Counted from the stretch's first letter, positions 8,887-17,985 are shown. The stretch: DNA of 64,000 bases from DSXH01 sp020724325 (GCA_040756515.1 JBFLYW010000006.1:62001-126000), one strand, 5' to 3'. Program-made: numbers and translations. The notes: generated from the sequence alone by a model not told the origin.

Positions 8887-10288
8887 TTTTTATTCCCAAT
8901 TCTTTTGAAATAATGTTATACATTTCTTTCTCGTTAAGCAGCTTACTTTTCATAAGTGCCTTTACAAAAGGGATCTTATTTTTATGAGCATAATTTACTA
9001 ACTCCTGAATAGTCTCATAGCCAAAAGTTGAAATAAGAGAAGCCGCAATTGCAGAACTATTGATAAGATTTAATTTACATCTTTCTGCATTGGCAGATAT
9101 ACCATCTATACAGTTGTAAGCTAAATTGATTGTGCATTCTTTAAGGAGTTCAATCGACTTTAAAAATAAGTGTCCTAACATCGGAATGAATGGATTTAGT
9201 TCAAGGTTACCGCTGCTGGCAAGATTTGCAATAATCAAATCATTACCTTTAACAAGTTCACATAGCTGAATTGCATTTTCCAAAATAACCGGATTAACTT
9301 TACCGGGCATTATAGTGGAACCGGCTTGCTTAGGTTCTAAATTTATTTCACCAATTCCACCTGAAGGACCGCTTGCCAGAAATCTTAAGTCGTTACAAAT
9401 TTTTGTTAAAGAAACAGCCGAAGCTTTAATAATTCCGTGAACTTCAACAAACATATCTAAGTTCTGAGTTGCATCTATTAAATCCTCGCTTTTAGCCATT
9501 GGTAGCTTTGTAATTTTTTTCAGAATACTGCAGACATTTAGTACATATTCTTTTGGTGCAGAAACAGAATTACCAACTGCTGTTCCTCCAAGATTAATAG
9601 TTCTAAGTCTTTCCTCAGCGTTGTATACTCTCCATCTGTCTCGTGCGATCGCCTGTGCATAAGCACCAAATTCTTGTCCTAAAGTAATTGGTACTGCATC
9701 CTGTAATTGTGTCCTTCCAAGTTTTAGAACATTCTTAAATTCTACTTCTTTTTTCTGAAGGGAATTTTGAAGGGCTGCCAATGAATCAGCTAATTGTCTT
9801 ATCAGGTAAACGGAGGCAACCTTTAAAGCTGTTGGAAAAGTATCGTTGGTAGACTGGCTCATGTTTACATCGTCCAGTGGATTTATCGAAGCATAATCTC
9901 CTTTTTCTTTCCCTAATATTTCGAGTGATTTATTAGCAATGATTTCATTGATGTTCATATTTAGAGATGTACCGGCTCCTCCTTGATAAGGATCGGTTAT
10001 AATTTTGCTGTAGATTTCTTGAGAATTTTGTTCAATAGCGTTGTCTGTTTCTTTGAGCAGCTCTCGTATTGCCTCTTCAATTGCATCATACTTTTCTTTG
10101 AATAGTAATCCGCATTTATAATTTGTTTCAGCAGCAGCTTGCTTCACTTGAAAATAAGCTTTAATTAAGTAAAGATTTACTCTTTCACCTGATTTAGGAA
10201 AATTTTTTAAACCTCGTAAACTGTTTATTCCATAATAAGCAGAATCAGGAATTTCTAATTCACCTAATGAATCTTTTTCTTTTCTCAT
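8879..10288 (-). CDS. aspA: Aspartate ammonia-lyase
   Basis: 469 residues from the ATG at 10288 (MRKEKDSLGELEIPDSAYYG), the family's usual N-terminus; the frame stays open a further 31 codons upstream, but that stretch runs into the terminator at 10347-10366 and looks untranslated. Catalyses L-aspartate to fumarate plus ammonia. The superfamily signature GSTIMPGKVNP is present (QAGSTIMPGKVNPVI), along with MSQSTNDTFPTA and LGRTQLQDAVPI. The gene is coupled to hydF, an association seen in other anaerobes with [FeFe]-hydrogenase maturation genes (from memory). Fumarase class II has the same fold; ELEIPDSAYYG and overall match favour aspartase. Confidence 0.93.
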   Translation of the reverse strand: MRKEKDSLGELEIPDSAYYGINSLRGLKNFPKSGERVNLYLIKAYFQVKQAAAETNYKCGLLFKEKYDAIEEAIRELLKETDNAIEQNSQEIYSKIITDPYQGGAGTSLNMNINEIIANKSLEILGKEKGDYASINPLDDVNMSQSTNDTFPTALKVASVYLIRQLADSLAALQNSLQKKEVEFKNVLKLGRTQLQDAVPITLGQEFGAYAQAIARDRWRVYNAEERLRTINLGGTAVGNSVSAPKEYVLNVCSILKKITKLPMAKSEDLIDATQNLDMFVEVHGIIKASAVSLTKICNDLRFLASGPSGGIGEINLEPKQAGSTIMPGKVNPVILENAIQLCELVKGNDLIIANLASSGNLELNPFIPMLGHLFLKSIELLKECTINLAYNCIDGISANAERCKLNLINSSAIAASLISTFGYETIQELVNYAHKNKIPFVKALMKSKLLNEKEMYNIISKELGIKIE

Positions 10289-10338
10289 AAAAAATTTCTT
10301 AATACTCTTCTGCAAAAATATGATTTTAAAGTGAGGAT

Positions 10339-10366
10339 AAAAAAAAGACCCCCGAATTCGGGGGTC
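10339..10366 (-). terminator. Rho-independent terminator of the cytochrome gene
   Basis: A perfect 20-bp palindrome (GACCCCCGAATTCGGGGGTC) at 10347-10366 is followed on the minus strand by eight Ts (10346-10339). It lies 26 bp past the cytochrome stop codon and just before aspA, so it should separate the cytochrome message from aspA-hydF. Confidence 0.92.
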
Positions 10367-10391
10367 TGTTATAACATACATTCCCTTATAA

Positions 10392-12452
10392 TTACTTGAG
10401 CAATAACATTTTGTTTACTTTTACGAAATTATCGGCTTCAATTCTATAGAGATATACTCCAGATGCAAGATGTCTTGCATTGAATTCGAATGTATGTGTT
10501 CCGGCGTTTAAGTAATTATTGACTAAAGTTCTTACTTCTTTACCTATTGCATCATATATCGTAACTTTTACATTAGATGCTTTTGGCAAGGCGAATTTAA
10601 TGTTTGTTGCTGGATTAAACGGGTTCGGGTAATTTTGGAATAGAGTATAATCAGTTGGAATTACTTCTTCTTGTTCAACTGAGGTTGGAACTCCAATTGA
10701 TTTCATCGCTCCACGTAATGCAGTTACAGTATATTTTGGATTGTGTATCCCATAACTATGATCCAAATAAGCTGTTCTTGCATTCCAATAAGCTTTTCTT
10801 ATATCTTGGGACCAGGAACTAGCTGGAACCGGCGGTATGGTTGTTGTACCAACTTGACGGGCAACTTCTTTATAAATTTTATCAATCATTCCTTTAACTT
10901 CGTCCTGTAAACCTTTCACAACTCCGTCATTATCATGATCCAAAGTTCCGTTTAACATAAATGTAACATCGGCAAATGAAAGACCAAGTGTTCCTCCATG
11001 GCATGGTGCGCAAGCTTCCATATTGGATTTTCCATCAGCAGTTCTAACTGAGAAAGAGTGACCGCCTAAAGGAACAACTTTTCCAGTAGCGTCAATTGCA
11101 GTATCAATTCCATACATATGGCAAGCTACGCATGAGCCACCTGCCTGAGTAACTCCAAAATGATTTGAAGAAGCTAATTTAATACCGCCAAGTTCGAACA
11201 TATTGCTTCCATATAAGATATCTCCCTGTGCACTATAGTGTGGTCCGAAACGTTCATTTATTGTTCCAGCAGCGGCAGCAGCATTTGCTTCTGACCTTGA
11301 TTGATGGCAATTATAGCAGACAGCGCCAGTTCCAGCGTTCTGCTGATTAATTGTAATTGTAGTATTGTTTGGTGCTAATAATGTTGCAGTAACTTTTCTT
11401 AATTGATGAATATTAGTAGAATTATGTGGATCATGACAGCCTGCACAGGTTACAGGTGAATATGAAACATCAAAATAAGGATCGGAAGTTGAGATGCCAT
11501 CAACATATTGTTTAAAGCCGGCACCTGTGTGGCATCTTACGCAACTCTCTCTTCCCGGACCGGTGGGATACGAAGTAACCCCTGAATGAACAGATGCATT
11601 GAATTGAGCTGACAATAAGTGGTGTGTACCGGAATCATGACAAGATGCACATACTTCTGGATCATAAGTGGAAACCATTCTGAAATCACTTGTTGCGCCT
11701 AAGTGTGTGCTTCCTGGACCGTGACAAGCCTCGCATTGAACGTTTGCCCTTCTCATTGCATCAGGAAACTGAGTAACCATTTGATTGTAAGTTCCAGCTG
11801 TCAGCACTGTTGGAAAAGTAAAAGTAAAATCATCAAAGCCATCATTTTTTGCCGCCACATTATATCCGGTTGAATGGCATTCTACGCAGAAAGCTTGAAA
11901 ACTGCTGCTTAATTGTCCATCAAATCCTTTCTGAAGTGTTTTGGCATGGCCTGTTGCAGACCATTCCGTAACAAAACTACTATGACAAGTTTGGCAATTA
12001 ACGTTTTTATTTACTCCTTCAACAAATGTATTTGCATAACCTAAATACTTTGCTGCATTGAAACCAACTTTAGTAATATAAGCCCCCGAAGTAGCAGTTA
12101 ACTCATAAGCACCAATTCTATCCGGAGTGAATGTTATTACTAAGTTATTGTTGTCGATTTTGTCAATGGTTGTTCCAACAGCTGCAGTAGAACCAAGAGG
12201 TCTTCGGGTAATTGTCCATGTTACTGTTGATGCTAAATCTTGACCCGTCATTGTTGCCTTAAAATACATTTTAGTATTTACCCCGACATTTTTTAAACCC
12301 GTAAAAGCATTTGTATAAATGTCAGTTGTAGATTTGGCTACATCTCTTGGCGATACACCATATGGCTCAACGGTAAAACTTATTGGAGTTGTTTGAGCAA
12401 ATACCGTTGAACATAAAACAAGAATAAATAGTATTGTAAGTTTACGATGCAT
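10392..12452 (-). CDS. Nine-heme c-type cytochrome with T9SS sorting domain
   Basis: 686 residues. A signal peptide (MHRKLTILFILVLCSTVFAQ) is followed by an Ig-like N-terminal region, then nine CxxCH heme sites: CQTCH, CVECH, CEACH, CASCH, CVRCH, CAGCH, CYNCH, CVACH and CAPCH. From about 600 a type IX sorting domain follows (FQNYPNPFNPATNIKFALP, ending NKMLLLK). Family knowledge predicts heme attachment after Sec export, passage through the T9SS and placement on the surface or release, so it could move electrons outside the outer membrane. GGAGG precedes the start. Promoter and upstream dyad are listed separately. It is not a plain NrfA: no CxxCK site is seen. Confidence 0.93.
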   Translation of the reverse strand: MHRKLTILFILVLCSTVFAQTTPISFTVEPYGVSPRDVAKSTTDIYTNAFTGLKNVGVNTKMYFKATMTGQDLASTVTWTITRRPLGSTAAVGTTIDKIDNNNLVITFTPDRIGAYELTATSGAYITKVGFNAAKYLGYANTFVEGVNKNVNCQTCHSSFVTEWSATGHAKTLQKGFDGQLSSSFQAFCVECHSTGYNVAAKNDGFDDFTFTFPTVLTAGTYNQMVTQFPDAMRRANVQCEACHGPGSTHLGATSDFRMVSTYDPEVCASCHDSGTHHLLSAQFNASVHSGVTSYPTGPGRESCVRCHTGAGFKQYVDGISTSDPYFDVSYSPVTCAGCHDPHNSTNIHQLRKVTATLLAPNNTTITINQQNAGTGAVCYNCHQSRSEANAAAAAGTINERFGPHYSAQGDILYGSNMFELGGIKLASSNHFGVTQAGGSCVACHMYGIDTAIDATGKVVPLGGHSFSVRTADGKSNMEACAPCHGGTLGLSFADVTFMLNGTLDHDNDGVVKGLQDEVKGMIDKIYKEVARQVGTTTIPPVPASSWSQDIRKAYWNARTAYLDHSYGIHNPKYTVTALRGAMKSIGVPTSVEQEEVIPTDYTLFQNYPNPFNPATNIKFALPKASNVKVTIYDAIGKEVRTLVNNYLNAGTHTFEFNARHLASGVYLYRIEADNFVKVNKMLLLK

Positions 12453-12542
12453 AAAGTTCCTCCATTTAATAAAAGAGAGTTTTTAGTAAGTTTTTTATCG
12501 TCATAAAAAGATTTTTAGAATTATTTTCCGATTCTCTTGTCT

Positions 12543-12570
12543 AATATAAAAATATAAACCAAGATGTCAA
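12543..12570 (-). promoter_or_regulatory. Sigma70-like promoter of the nine-heme cytochrome
   Basis: On the minus strand TTGACA (12570-12565), a 16-bp spacer and TATATT (12548-12543), giving a start near 12536 and a leader of about 84 nt with GGAGG before the ATG. The match to consensus is good, but whether sigma70 spacing rules hold in this phylum is uncertain. Confidence 0.6.
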
Positions 12571-12572
12571 AG

Positions 12573-12585
12573 TCTAAATTTTAGA
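12573..12585. promoter_or_regulatory. Perfect 13-bp dyad upstream of the cytochrome -35 box
   Basis: TCTAAA-T-TTTAGA, a perfect inverted repeat two bases upstream of the -35 box, a typical place for an activator site. A second imperfect dyad (ATCC-TAAATTT-GGAT, 12639-12653) shares the AAATTT core and lies nearer cysS. Confidence 0.4.
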
Positions 12586-12674
12586 TTTTCTGTTTAAAAA
12601 TCTTTTTGTCTTGATTAAAATACGTCAATATTCATTCCATCCTAAATTTGGATTAAGTCGAACCTATTTGTATA

Positions 12675-12699
12675 TTTTTTCCCAAATTTTGGGAAAAAA
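12675..12699. promoter_or_regulatory. 12-bp-arm inverted repeat running into the cysS start codon
   Basis: TTTTTTCCCAAA (12675-12686), a single T, then TTTGGGAAAAAA (12688-12699): perfect 12-bp arms. The last base is the A of the cysS ATG. There is no purine-rich ribosome binding site, so either an operator covers the start region or the RNA hairpin touches the start codon. Confidence 0.6.
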
Positions 12700-14105
12700 T
12701 GCGTTTTTATAATACATTTTCTAAAACCAAAGAAGAATTCATCCCACAGAATCCGCCAGCTGTTTCTTTTTATGCTTGTGGTCCAACAGTCTATGACTAT
12801 TTTCACATAGGTAATGCACGTTCCTTTATTATGGCGGATGTATTAAGAAGATATTTAGAATATAAAGGGTTTGCTGTAAAATTTGTAATGAACCTTACGG
12901 ATGTTGATGATAGGATTATTAAGAAATCTAATGAGGAGAAAAAACCAGCCATAGAAATTTCGGAGTATTACTCGAGAGCTTTTTTTGAAGATATAGAGTT
13001 ATTAAAGATTAAACCGGCTTCAATCTTCCCTAAAGCCACAATGCATATTTCAGAAATGATTGAACTGATTCAGCAATTGGAGAAAAAGGGAATTGCCTAT
13101 AACGTTGATGGTAATGTTTATTACGATGTTACAAGGTTTAAGGAATATGGTAAATTAAGTGGAAAAAATTTGGAAGAACTAAATGCCGGTGCAAGAGTTG
13201 AAGTAAATGAAAATAAAAGAAATCCTCTTGATTTTTCTTTATGGAAAAAAGCTAAGGAAGGTGAACCTTGCTGGGATAGTCCCTGGGGCAAAGGAAGACC
13301 CGGTTGGCATATTGAATGCTCTGCAATGAGTTCTAAACACCTTGGTGAAACAATCGATATACATGCCGGCGGAAATGATTTGATTTTTCCCCATCATGAA
13401 AATGAAATTGCTCAAAGTGAAGCTGCTCATAATAATAAATTTGTTAGATACTGGATTCATTTTGGATTTCTCAACATTAACCAAGAGAAGATGTCAAAAT
13501 CTCTTAGTAATTTTTTAACAGCCCGTGAAATTCTTCAAAAATACTCTGCTGAAGCAATCCGTCTTTTCTTTTTACAAACTTATTATGGCGGTCCTTTAAA
13601 TTTCAGTTTTGATCTGTTAACGGCTGCTGAAAAAGGTGTAGAAAAAATTAAAAACCTTGCTGAAAAAATTGAACTGGAAATTGCAAAGAATAATAAGACT
13701 GGTCTCGCTACGGAATTCAATTTAAAATATTATTACGACGAATTTGAAAAAGTAATGGATGATGATCTTAATACTCCCCAAGCCTGTGCAGTAATATTTG
13801 ATATGATTAGAAATGCAAATAAAATTATCTCCGAAACAGATAACATAAACGTTTCCTTTTATAGTGATTTAAAAAAATTCCTAACCGTTACTGCTGAAAA
13901 TATTTTTGGCATTATTCATTTTAATGACCTCAAAAAAAAATCTGCCCAGCTTGACGAAAAATTGATTAATTTAATAATTGATTTGAGAACGCAATTAAAA
14001 AAAGAAAAAAATTTTATTCTTGCTGATAGCATCAGGATTGAACTAAATAAAATGGGAATAGAGTTAAAAGATGGAAAAGATTCTACTACATACAAGTTCA
14101 AATAA
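12699..14105 (+). CDS. cysS: Cysteinyl-tRNA synthetase
   Basis: 468 residues. Charges tRNA-Cys. The class I HIGH box is FHIGNARSF (residues 36-39), and KMSKS starts near 264. The zinc ligands are visible: C27 (YACGPTVYDY), GWHIECSAMS, and the His pair in DLIFPHHENEIAQSE. The C-terminal helical anticodon-binding region is complete. The ATG is fixed by the family N-terminus (MRFYNTFSKTKEEF), but has no clear ribosome binding site; the 12-bp inverted repeat directly abuts it. It is divergent from the cytochrome gene across a 246-bp intergenic region. Confidence 0.97.
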   Translation: MRFYNTFSKTKEEFIPQNPPAVSFYACGPTVYDYFHIGNARSFIMADVLRRYLEYKGFAVKFVMNLTDVDDRIIKKSNEEKKPAIEISEYYSRAFFEDIELLKIKPASIFPKATMHISEMIELIQQLEKKGIAYNVDGNVYYDVTRFKEYGKLSGKNLEELNAGARVEVNENKRNPLDFSLWKKAKEGEPCWDSPWGKGRPGWHIECSAMSSKHLGETIDIHAGGNDLIFPHHENEIAQSEAAHNNKFVRYWIHFGFLNINQEKMSKSLSNFLTAREILQKYSAEAIRLFFLQTYYGGPLNFSFDLLTAAEKGVEKIKNLAEKIELEIAKNNKTGLATEFNLKYYYDEFEKVMDDDLNTPQACAVIFDMIRNANKIISETDNINVSFYSDLKKFLTVTAENIFGIIHFNDLKKKSAQLDEKLINLIIDLRTQLKKEKNFILADSIRIELNKMGIELKDGKDSTTYKFK

Positions 14106-14140
14106 AATATTTAAAACATGCATCTTACCTTGGAATCAAA

Positions 14141-14911
14141 ATGAAAAAATCTAATATTATTTTATCTCTATTATTGTTTTCAACTATAATAGTAGCACAA
14201 GGAACAAGTGGAACAGACGCTAAATACGAATACCGTAATCTAATTGATTTACCAACTGCAGGAATAACAGATAAAGGCAATGTAGGTATATCAATTGATA
14301 TTATGCCCGGCGGTGTTTTAGTTTCCAAAATAGAAGTAGGTGTATTTGAGAATTTCAGCTTCGGTATTTCCTACGGTGGAAATAATATAATTGGTCGAGG
14401 CAAAATAACTGGTTATAAATTGCCGGGTATAAATGTCCGTGGTAGAATTGTAAATGAAACTGAAGCTCTTCCGGCTATATTAGTTGGGTTTGATTCCCAG
14501 GGTAAAGGAGAATTTGATAAGTCGCTTAATCGCTTTCAAATAAAATCACCCGGATTATTTGCTGCCGTTTCAAAAAATTTTGATTTCTACGGTTACTTTA
14601 GCGTTCATGGATTGGTGAACTATTCTTTCGAAATTGATGATGGGGATAAGGACTTGAATATTGGTGTAGGATTTGAAAAAACTTTAGGAACTAAAGTATC
14701 TCTTGTTGGCGAATATGATTTTGCTATTAATGATAATAACAGAAAATCTGTAGGAGATGGCTCAGGTTATCTTAACCTTGGTATAAGATGGTCTTTAAAA
14801 GATGGATTAACTCTTGGACTAAATCTTAGGGACTTGCTGGATAATAAAAAATTTATAAGCAGTAATGCAGATAGAGGTATTTTTGTTGAGTACTTACAAG
14901 CAATTTTCTAG
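14141..14911 (+). CDS. Probable outer-membrane beta-barrel protein
   Basis: 256 residues. A signal peptide (MKKSNIILSLLLFSTIIVAQ) is followed by alternating hydrophobic/polar strands rich in Gly and aromatic residues, ending in YLQAIF with the terminal Phe of beta-barrels. Segments such as DLPTAGITDKGNVGISI and GVFENFSFGISYGGNNIIG resemble YjbH-like or short barrel proteins common in Chlorobi/Ignavibacteria, but I cannot assign a substrate. It follows cysS by 35 bp, without a terminator between them. Confidence 0.7.
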   Translation: MKKSNIILSLLLFSTIIVAQGTSGTDAKYEYRNLIDLPTAGITDKGNVGISIDIMPGGVLVSKIEVGVFENFSFGISYGGNNIIGRGKITGYKLPGINVRGRIVNETEALPAILVGFDSQGKGEFDKSLNRFQIKSPGLFAAVSKNFDFYGYFSVHGLVNYSFEIDDGDKDLNIGVGFEKTLGTKVSLVGEYDFAINDNNRKSVGDGSGYLNLGIRWSLKDGLTLGLNLRDLLDNKKFISSNADRGIFVEYLQAIF

Positions 14912-15047
14912 GGCTGTCATATAAAGAAAACAGTTCTGTCCATAATTTAGTACATCCAATTTTTTGTCCTTCAATTTTTTCATTTTTTTTAAACTTAATA
15001 AGGCATAATTTTTGTCAAAAAATTAGTATTAACCTATAGGTGGTTAC

Positions 15048-15998
15048 ATGAAAACTATAAAACTATTAATGGCACTATTACCCTTGCTTTCGTTTGGAGG
15101 TTGTTATACACAACTAGCTCTTCGTAGTCCCGATAGTAGGGATTATGAAGAAGATCGTTATGCTTATCAGAATTATGACGACACAGTTGATGTGGAAGAA
15201 GATTCCTTAATGTATCAAGATGATCAATATTACGATTATAGAGATTACAGAAATTATAGGAGGTTCTATTTAGGTTACTATCCAGATAGCCGGTTCTATT
15301 TTGGATTAGATTATTATTACAATCCTTTCTGGTATAGTTACGGTTATTATAGACCATGGTATTCACCGTTTTCTTATCCAGGATATTATTGGCATAACAT
15401 TTATAGTTGGTATTACAATCCATGGTATTGGAGATACCCTTATTATTGGCATTATGGAGGAGGATATATCGGCTATCCGTATTCATACAATTATAGATAT
15501 ACAAGAACAGGATTAAGAGATACTGGTGAAAGGGGTGAAAATAGAAATTCTTCAATAGGAGATAGAGGTAATCCCAGATCCAGTTCTTATACTAATAGAG
15601 ATGGTACCACACGAAGAGATGATATTGATCTTGGAAGATCATCAGTTTCAAGAAGTCGGGAAAGAATGCCAGTTAATCCAAGAATTTCTAAAGAAGCTCC
15701 GACATCACGAAATAATCCATCTCCAGCTGTAAGAGAAGAATCATCAAGAAAACGGCAGCCAGATTCTAGAACCGAAAGGGCAACATCTACACCAACTAGA
15801 GAAAGGGATTCTGGTAGAAATTCAAGTAATTCTGGAAGGTCAACTTATGATAGACCATCATATAATACACCGAGAAATTCTTCTCCATCTTACAGTCCAC
15901 CATCTCGTTCCAGCTCAGAGAGTTCTTCCAGATCCTCTGGCAACAGCTCAAGCTCCAGTAGCAGTACAAGATCCAGCGGCTCGGATAGGGGAAGATAA
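15048..15998 (+). CDS. Low-complexity Tyr/Trp- then Ser/Arg-rich lipoprotein
   Basis: 316 residues, no recognised family. The signal peptide ends in a lipobox (LLSFGGC), so it should be lipidated at about Cys19. Residues about 22-65 are acidic; 65-160 are strikingly rich in Tyr, Trp, Pro, Phe and Gly (for example YYRPWYSPFSYPGYYW); 160-316 are Ser/Arg/Pro/Asn-rich, ending SSSSSSTRSSGSDRGR. The likely picture is a disordered, adhesive or sugar-binding surface protein, by composition only. A GGTGG-type ribosome binding site precedes the ATG. The next gene's ATG-led frame begins right after its stop. Confidence 0.75.
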   Translation: MKTIKLLMALLPLLSFGGCYTQLALRSPDSRDYEEDRYAYQNYDDTVDVEEDSLMYQDDQYYDYRDYRNYRRFYLGYYPDSRFYFGLDYYYNPFWYSYGYYRPWYSPFSYPGYYWHNIYSWYYNPWYWRYPYYWHYGGGYIGYPYSYNYRYTRTGLRDTGERGENRNSSIGDRGNPRSSSYTNRDGTTRRDDIDLGRSSVSRSRERMPVNPRISKEAPTSRNNPSPAVREESSRKRQPDSRTERATSTPTRERDSGRNSSNSGRSTYDRPSYNTPRNSSPSYSPPSRSSSESSSRSSGNSSSSSSSTRSSGSDRGR

Positions 15999-16046
15999 AT
16001 GGTAATTAATAAAATAAAAATCTTCAGTCAATATTATAGGTGCAGT

Positions 16047-17498
16047 ATGAAAATTAAATCATTGATATTGTTTCTTGTTTTTCTATTAGAATTTAATTCC
16101 ATTATCGCACAGAATTTTAATGATGCGCTTAGATTATCTGACCCTGATATACTTACAAGTGCTCGTGCGCTTGGTATTGGTAATGCTTATCTATCCATCA
16201 GCAATGATTATAGCGCTTCGCTGTTTAATCCCGCCGGTTTTGCACTAATTAAAAAAATGGAATTTTCCGGAGGATTAAATTACAATTCATTTAAAAATGA
16301 AGTGCAGTTCTTTAACAGAAGTTCGAATTACTCTGCTACATCTACAAATTTCAACCAGTTTGGATTTGCCTTTCCAATTCCTACAATTAGAGGCAGTTTA
16401 GTTCTTGGATTTGGGTACAATGAATTTAAAGACTTCAACAAGGCAATGAAGTTCAGTGGTTTTAACAGCAGCAACAATTCTCTTATCCAGAATTTGACAA
16501 ATGATAATGATGATATTGCTTATGAACTTGGTTTAAGTTATCCGGTTTATGATGGTAATGGAAAGTATCTATATGATGAGACAAGAATTAACGGTAAATT
16601 GAATCAAAGTGGAAATATAATTCAAGAAGGAGGTTTGAACAGCTGGCAATTTACAGGCGCTGTTGAGTTCCAGGAGAATCTTTTTTTTGGTTTTACAATT
16701 AATATAATCAACGGCGATTTCAAACGTAACAGGGAATATTGGGAAGATGATGTAAACAATAATTACCCGATGCAGCTCTTGCTGGATCCAAATGATCAAG
16801 CAACTGCTGATTTTCAGTCATTTTATTTTAACGATATAATTAGATGGGATGTATCCGGATGGAATGCTGTTTTAGGTGTTCTTACAAAGGTTGATGAAAA
16901 TGTTAACCTTGGTGCCACAATTAAACTTCCCAAAGTACTTGAAATTAAGGAATTTTATACTGTAGATGCTGATGCAAAGTTTGGTACAGGTAAAAAATTT
17001 TTTCTTGATCCTCCAATTGAAAACCGTTTAGAATATACAATTAAAACTCCTCTGGAAATTGGAATTGGTGCTTCTTATTCTATAAGTGGAATGTTGATAG
17101 CTTTCGATGCTAATTTTATTGATTATACTCAAATGGAATTTTCTGATGGATTTGATTCAAGAGATTTGGAAAATAAAAACAGGGATATTAAAGAAGTTTT
17201 CAGAGAAGCAATTAATTTGAATGCCGGCTTCGAATACGCGCTTCCATTTACTGGCATTACTTTGCGAGCCGGTTTCATTTTTATGCCTTCTCCTTTCAAA
17301 GATGATGATTCCGAGTTTGATAAAAAATTTATAACTGCTGGAATTGGATTTAAGGCTGGAGCTCGTTTTGTCTTTGATGCCGGTTTTGCTCACGGATGGT
17401 GGAAGGACGTTGGCGATAACTATGGTTCAAATCTCTCCAGGACATTCCAGAGTATAACAAAAGATAATCTGATTTTTGGAATAAAATATTTGTTCTAA
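16047..17498 (+). CDS. OmpP1/FadL-family outer-membrane protein
   Basis: 483 residues from ATG 16047, which gives a clean signal peptide (MKIKSLILFLVFLLEFNSIIAQ); an in-frame ATG at 15999 would put 16 residues before it. After cleavage the family opening is visible (ARALGIGNAYLSISNDYSAS, then LFNPAGFALI), followed by a barrel ending GIKYLF. FadL-type barrels carry hydrophobic substrates across the outer membrane; PorV of the T9SS is a relative, but the length and sequence do not single it out. It lies just after the Tyr-rich lipoprotein gene and is probably cotranscribed. Confidence 0.8.
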   Translation: MKIKSLILFLVFLLEFNSIIAQNFNDALRLSDPDILTSARALGIGNAYLSISNDYSASLFNPAGFALIKKMEFSGGLNYNSFKNEVQFFNRSSNYSATSTNFNQFGFAFPIPTIRGSLVLGFGYNEFKDFNKAMKFSGFNSSNNSLIQNLTNDNDDIAYELGLSYPVYDGNGKYLYDETRINGKLNQSGNIIQEGGLNSWQFTGAVEFQENLFFGFTINIINGDFKRNREYWEDDVNNNYPMQLLLDPNDQATADFQSFYFNDIIRWDVSGWNAVLGVLTKVDENVNLGATIKLPKVLEIKEFYTVDADAKFGTGKKFFLDPPIENRLEYTIKTPLEIGIGASYSISGMLIAFDANFIDYTQMEFSDGFDSRDLENKNRDIKEVFREAINLNAGFEYALPFTGITLRAGFIFMPSPFKDDDSEFDKKFITAGIGFKAGARFVFDAGFAHGWWKDVGDNYGSNLSRTFQSITKDNLIFGIKYLF

Positions 17499-17580
17499 AA
17501 TTCTTGAGGATAAATTAGTATTTGTCAGCCTATAAGCTGCATATTATATTATCCAATTGTCAATTAAAACGGAGGTCAAT

Positions 17581-17985
17581 ATGTTGAAAGCTCTTCCGAA
17601 ATTCTCATTAGTCTTTTTAGTTCTCCTATTTTTTGGATGTTCTACTGTTTATAAATTTGGAAAAGCGTTTGACCTTTCGAATATTTCAAAAATCAAAACT
17701 GGCACTACTACTAAGCAAGAAATTCTTAGTTATTTTGGTGAGCCATTCAAAAAAGGTATTGCCAACGGGGATGAAGTTTTTTACTATGCAGACGAATTGA
17801 TAATTTTTGAAAGAGATAGAACCGTAAAGAAAGAAGGCAATACATTATTAATTGAATTTGATAGCAATGGTACTGTAATTAATTATTACCTAAACGTCCC
17901 TGGCAAAGAAACAATAATATTGGGATATCTTTTCCACAAGCTTGAAATGGAAAAGAAATTTCAAAATACTCAATTGGGTATATGA
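17581..17985 (+). CDS. Small SmpA/BamE-like lipoprotein
   Basis: 134 residues. A good GGAGG about 7 bp upstream fixes ATG 17581. The signal peptide ends in a lipobox (LLFFGCS), giving lipidation near residue 20. The mature part begins with the short helix-turn pattern ISKIKTGTTTKQEILSYFGE, typical of the BamE/SmpA fold (I..G.T...V...G.P), followed by beta strands. In the family this fold assists outer-membrane protein assembly; here it is a fold-level call only. It stands alone, followed by about 200 bp without a gene. Confidence 0.7.
   Translation: MLKALPKFSLVFLVLLFFGCSTVYKFGKAFDLSNISKIKTGTTTKQEILSYFGEPFKKGIANGDEVFYYADELIIFERDRTVKKEGNTLLIEFDSNGTVINYYLNVPGKETIILGYLFHKLEMEKKFQNTQLGI

Noticed and set aside
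10289..10381. N-terminal extension of aspartase
   Set aside because: The frame is open upstream of ATG 10288, but it reads through the cytochrome terminator palindrome, and the family starts at MRKEKD...ELEIPDSAYYG.
15055..15555. Reverse-strand frame of 166 codons opposite the Tyr-rich lipoprotein
   Set aside because: An artefact of the low-complexity TAT/TGG/AGA codons of the forward gene; the product is Asn/Tyr-rich noise, while the forward gene has a signal peptide and lipobox.
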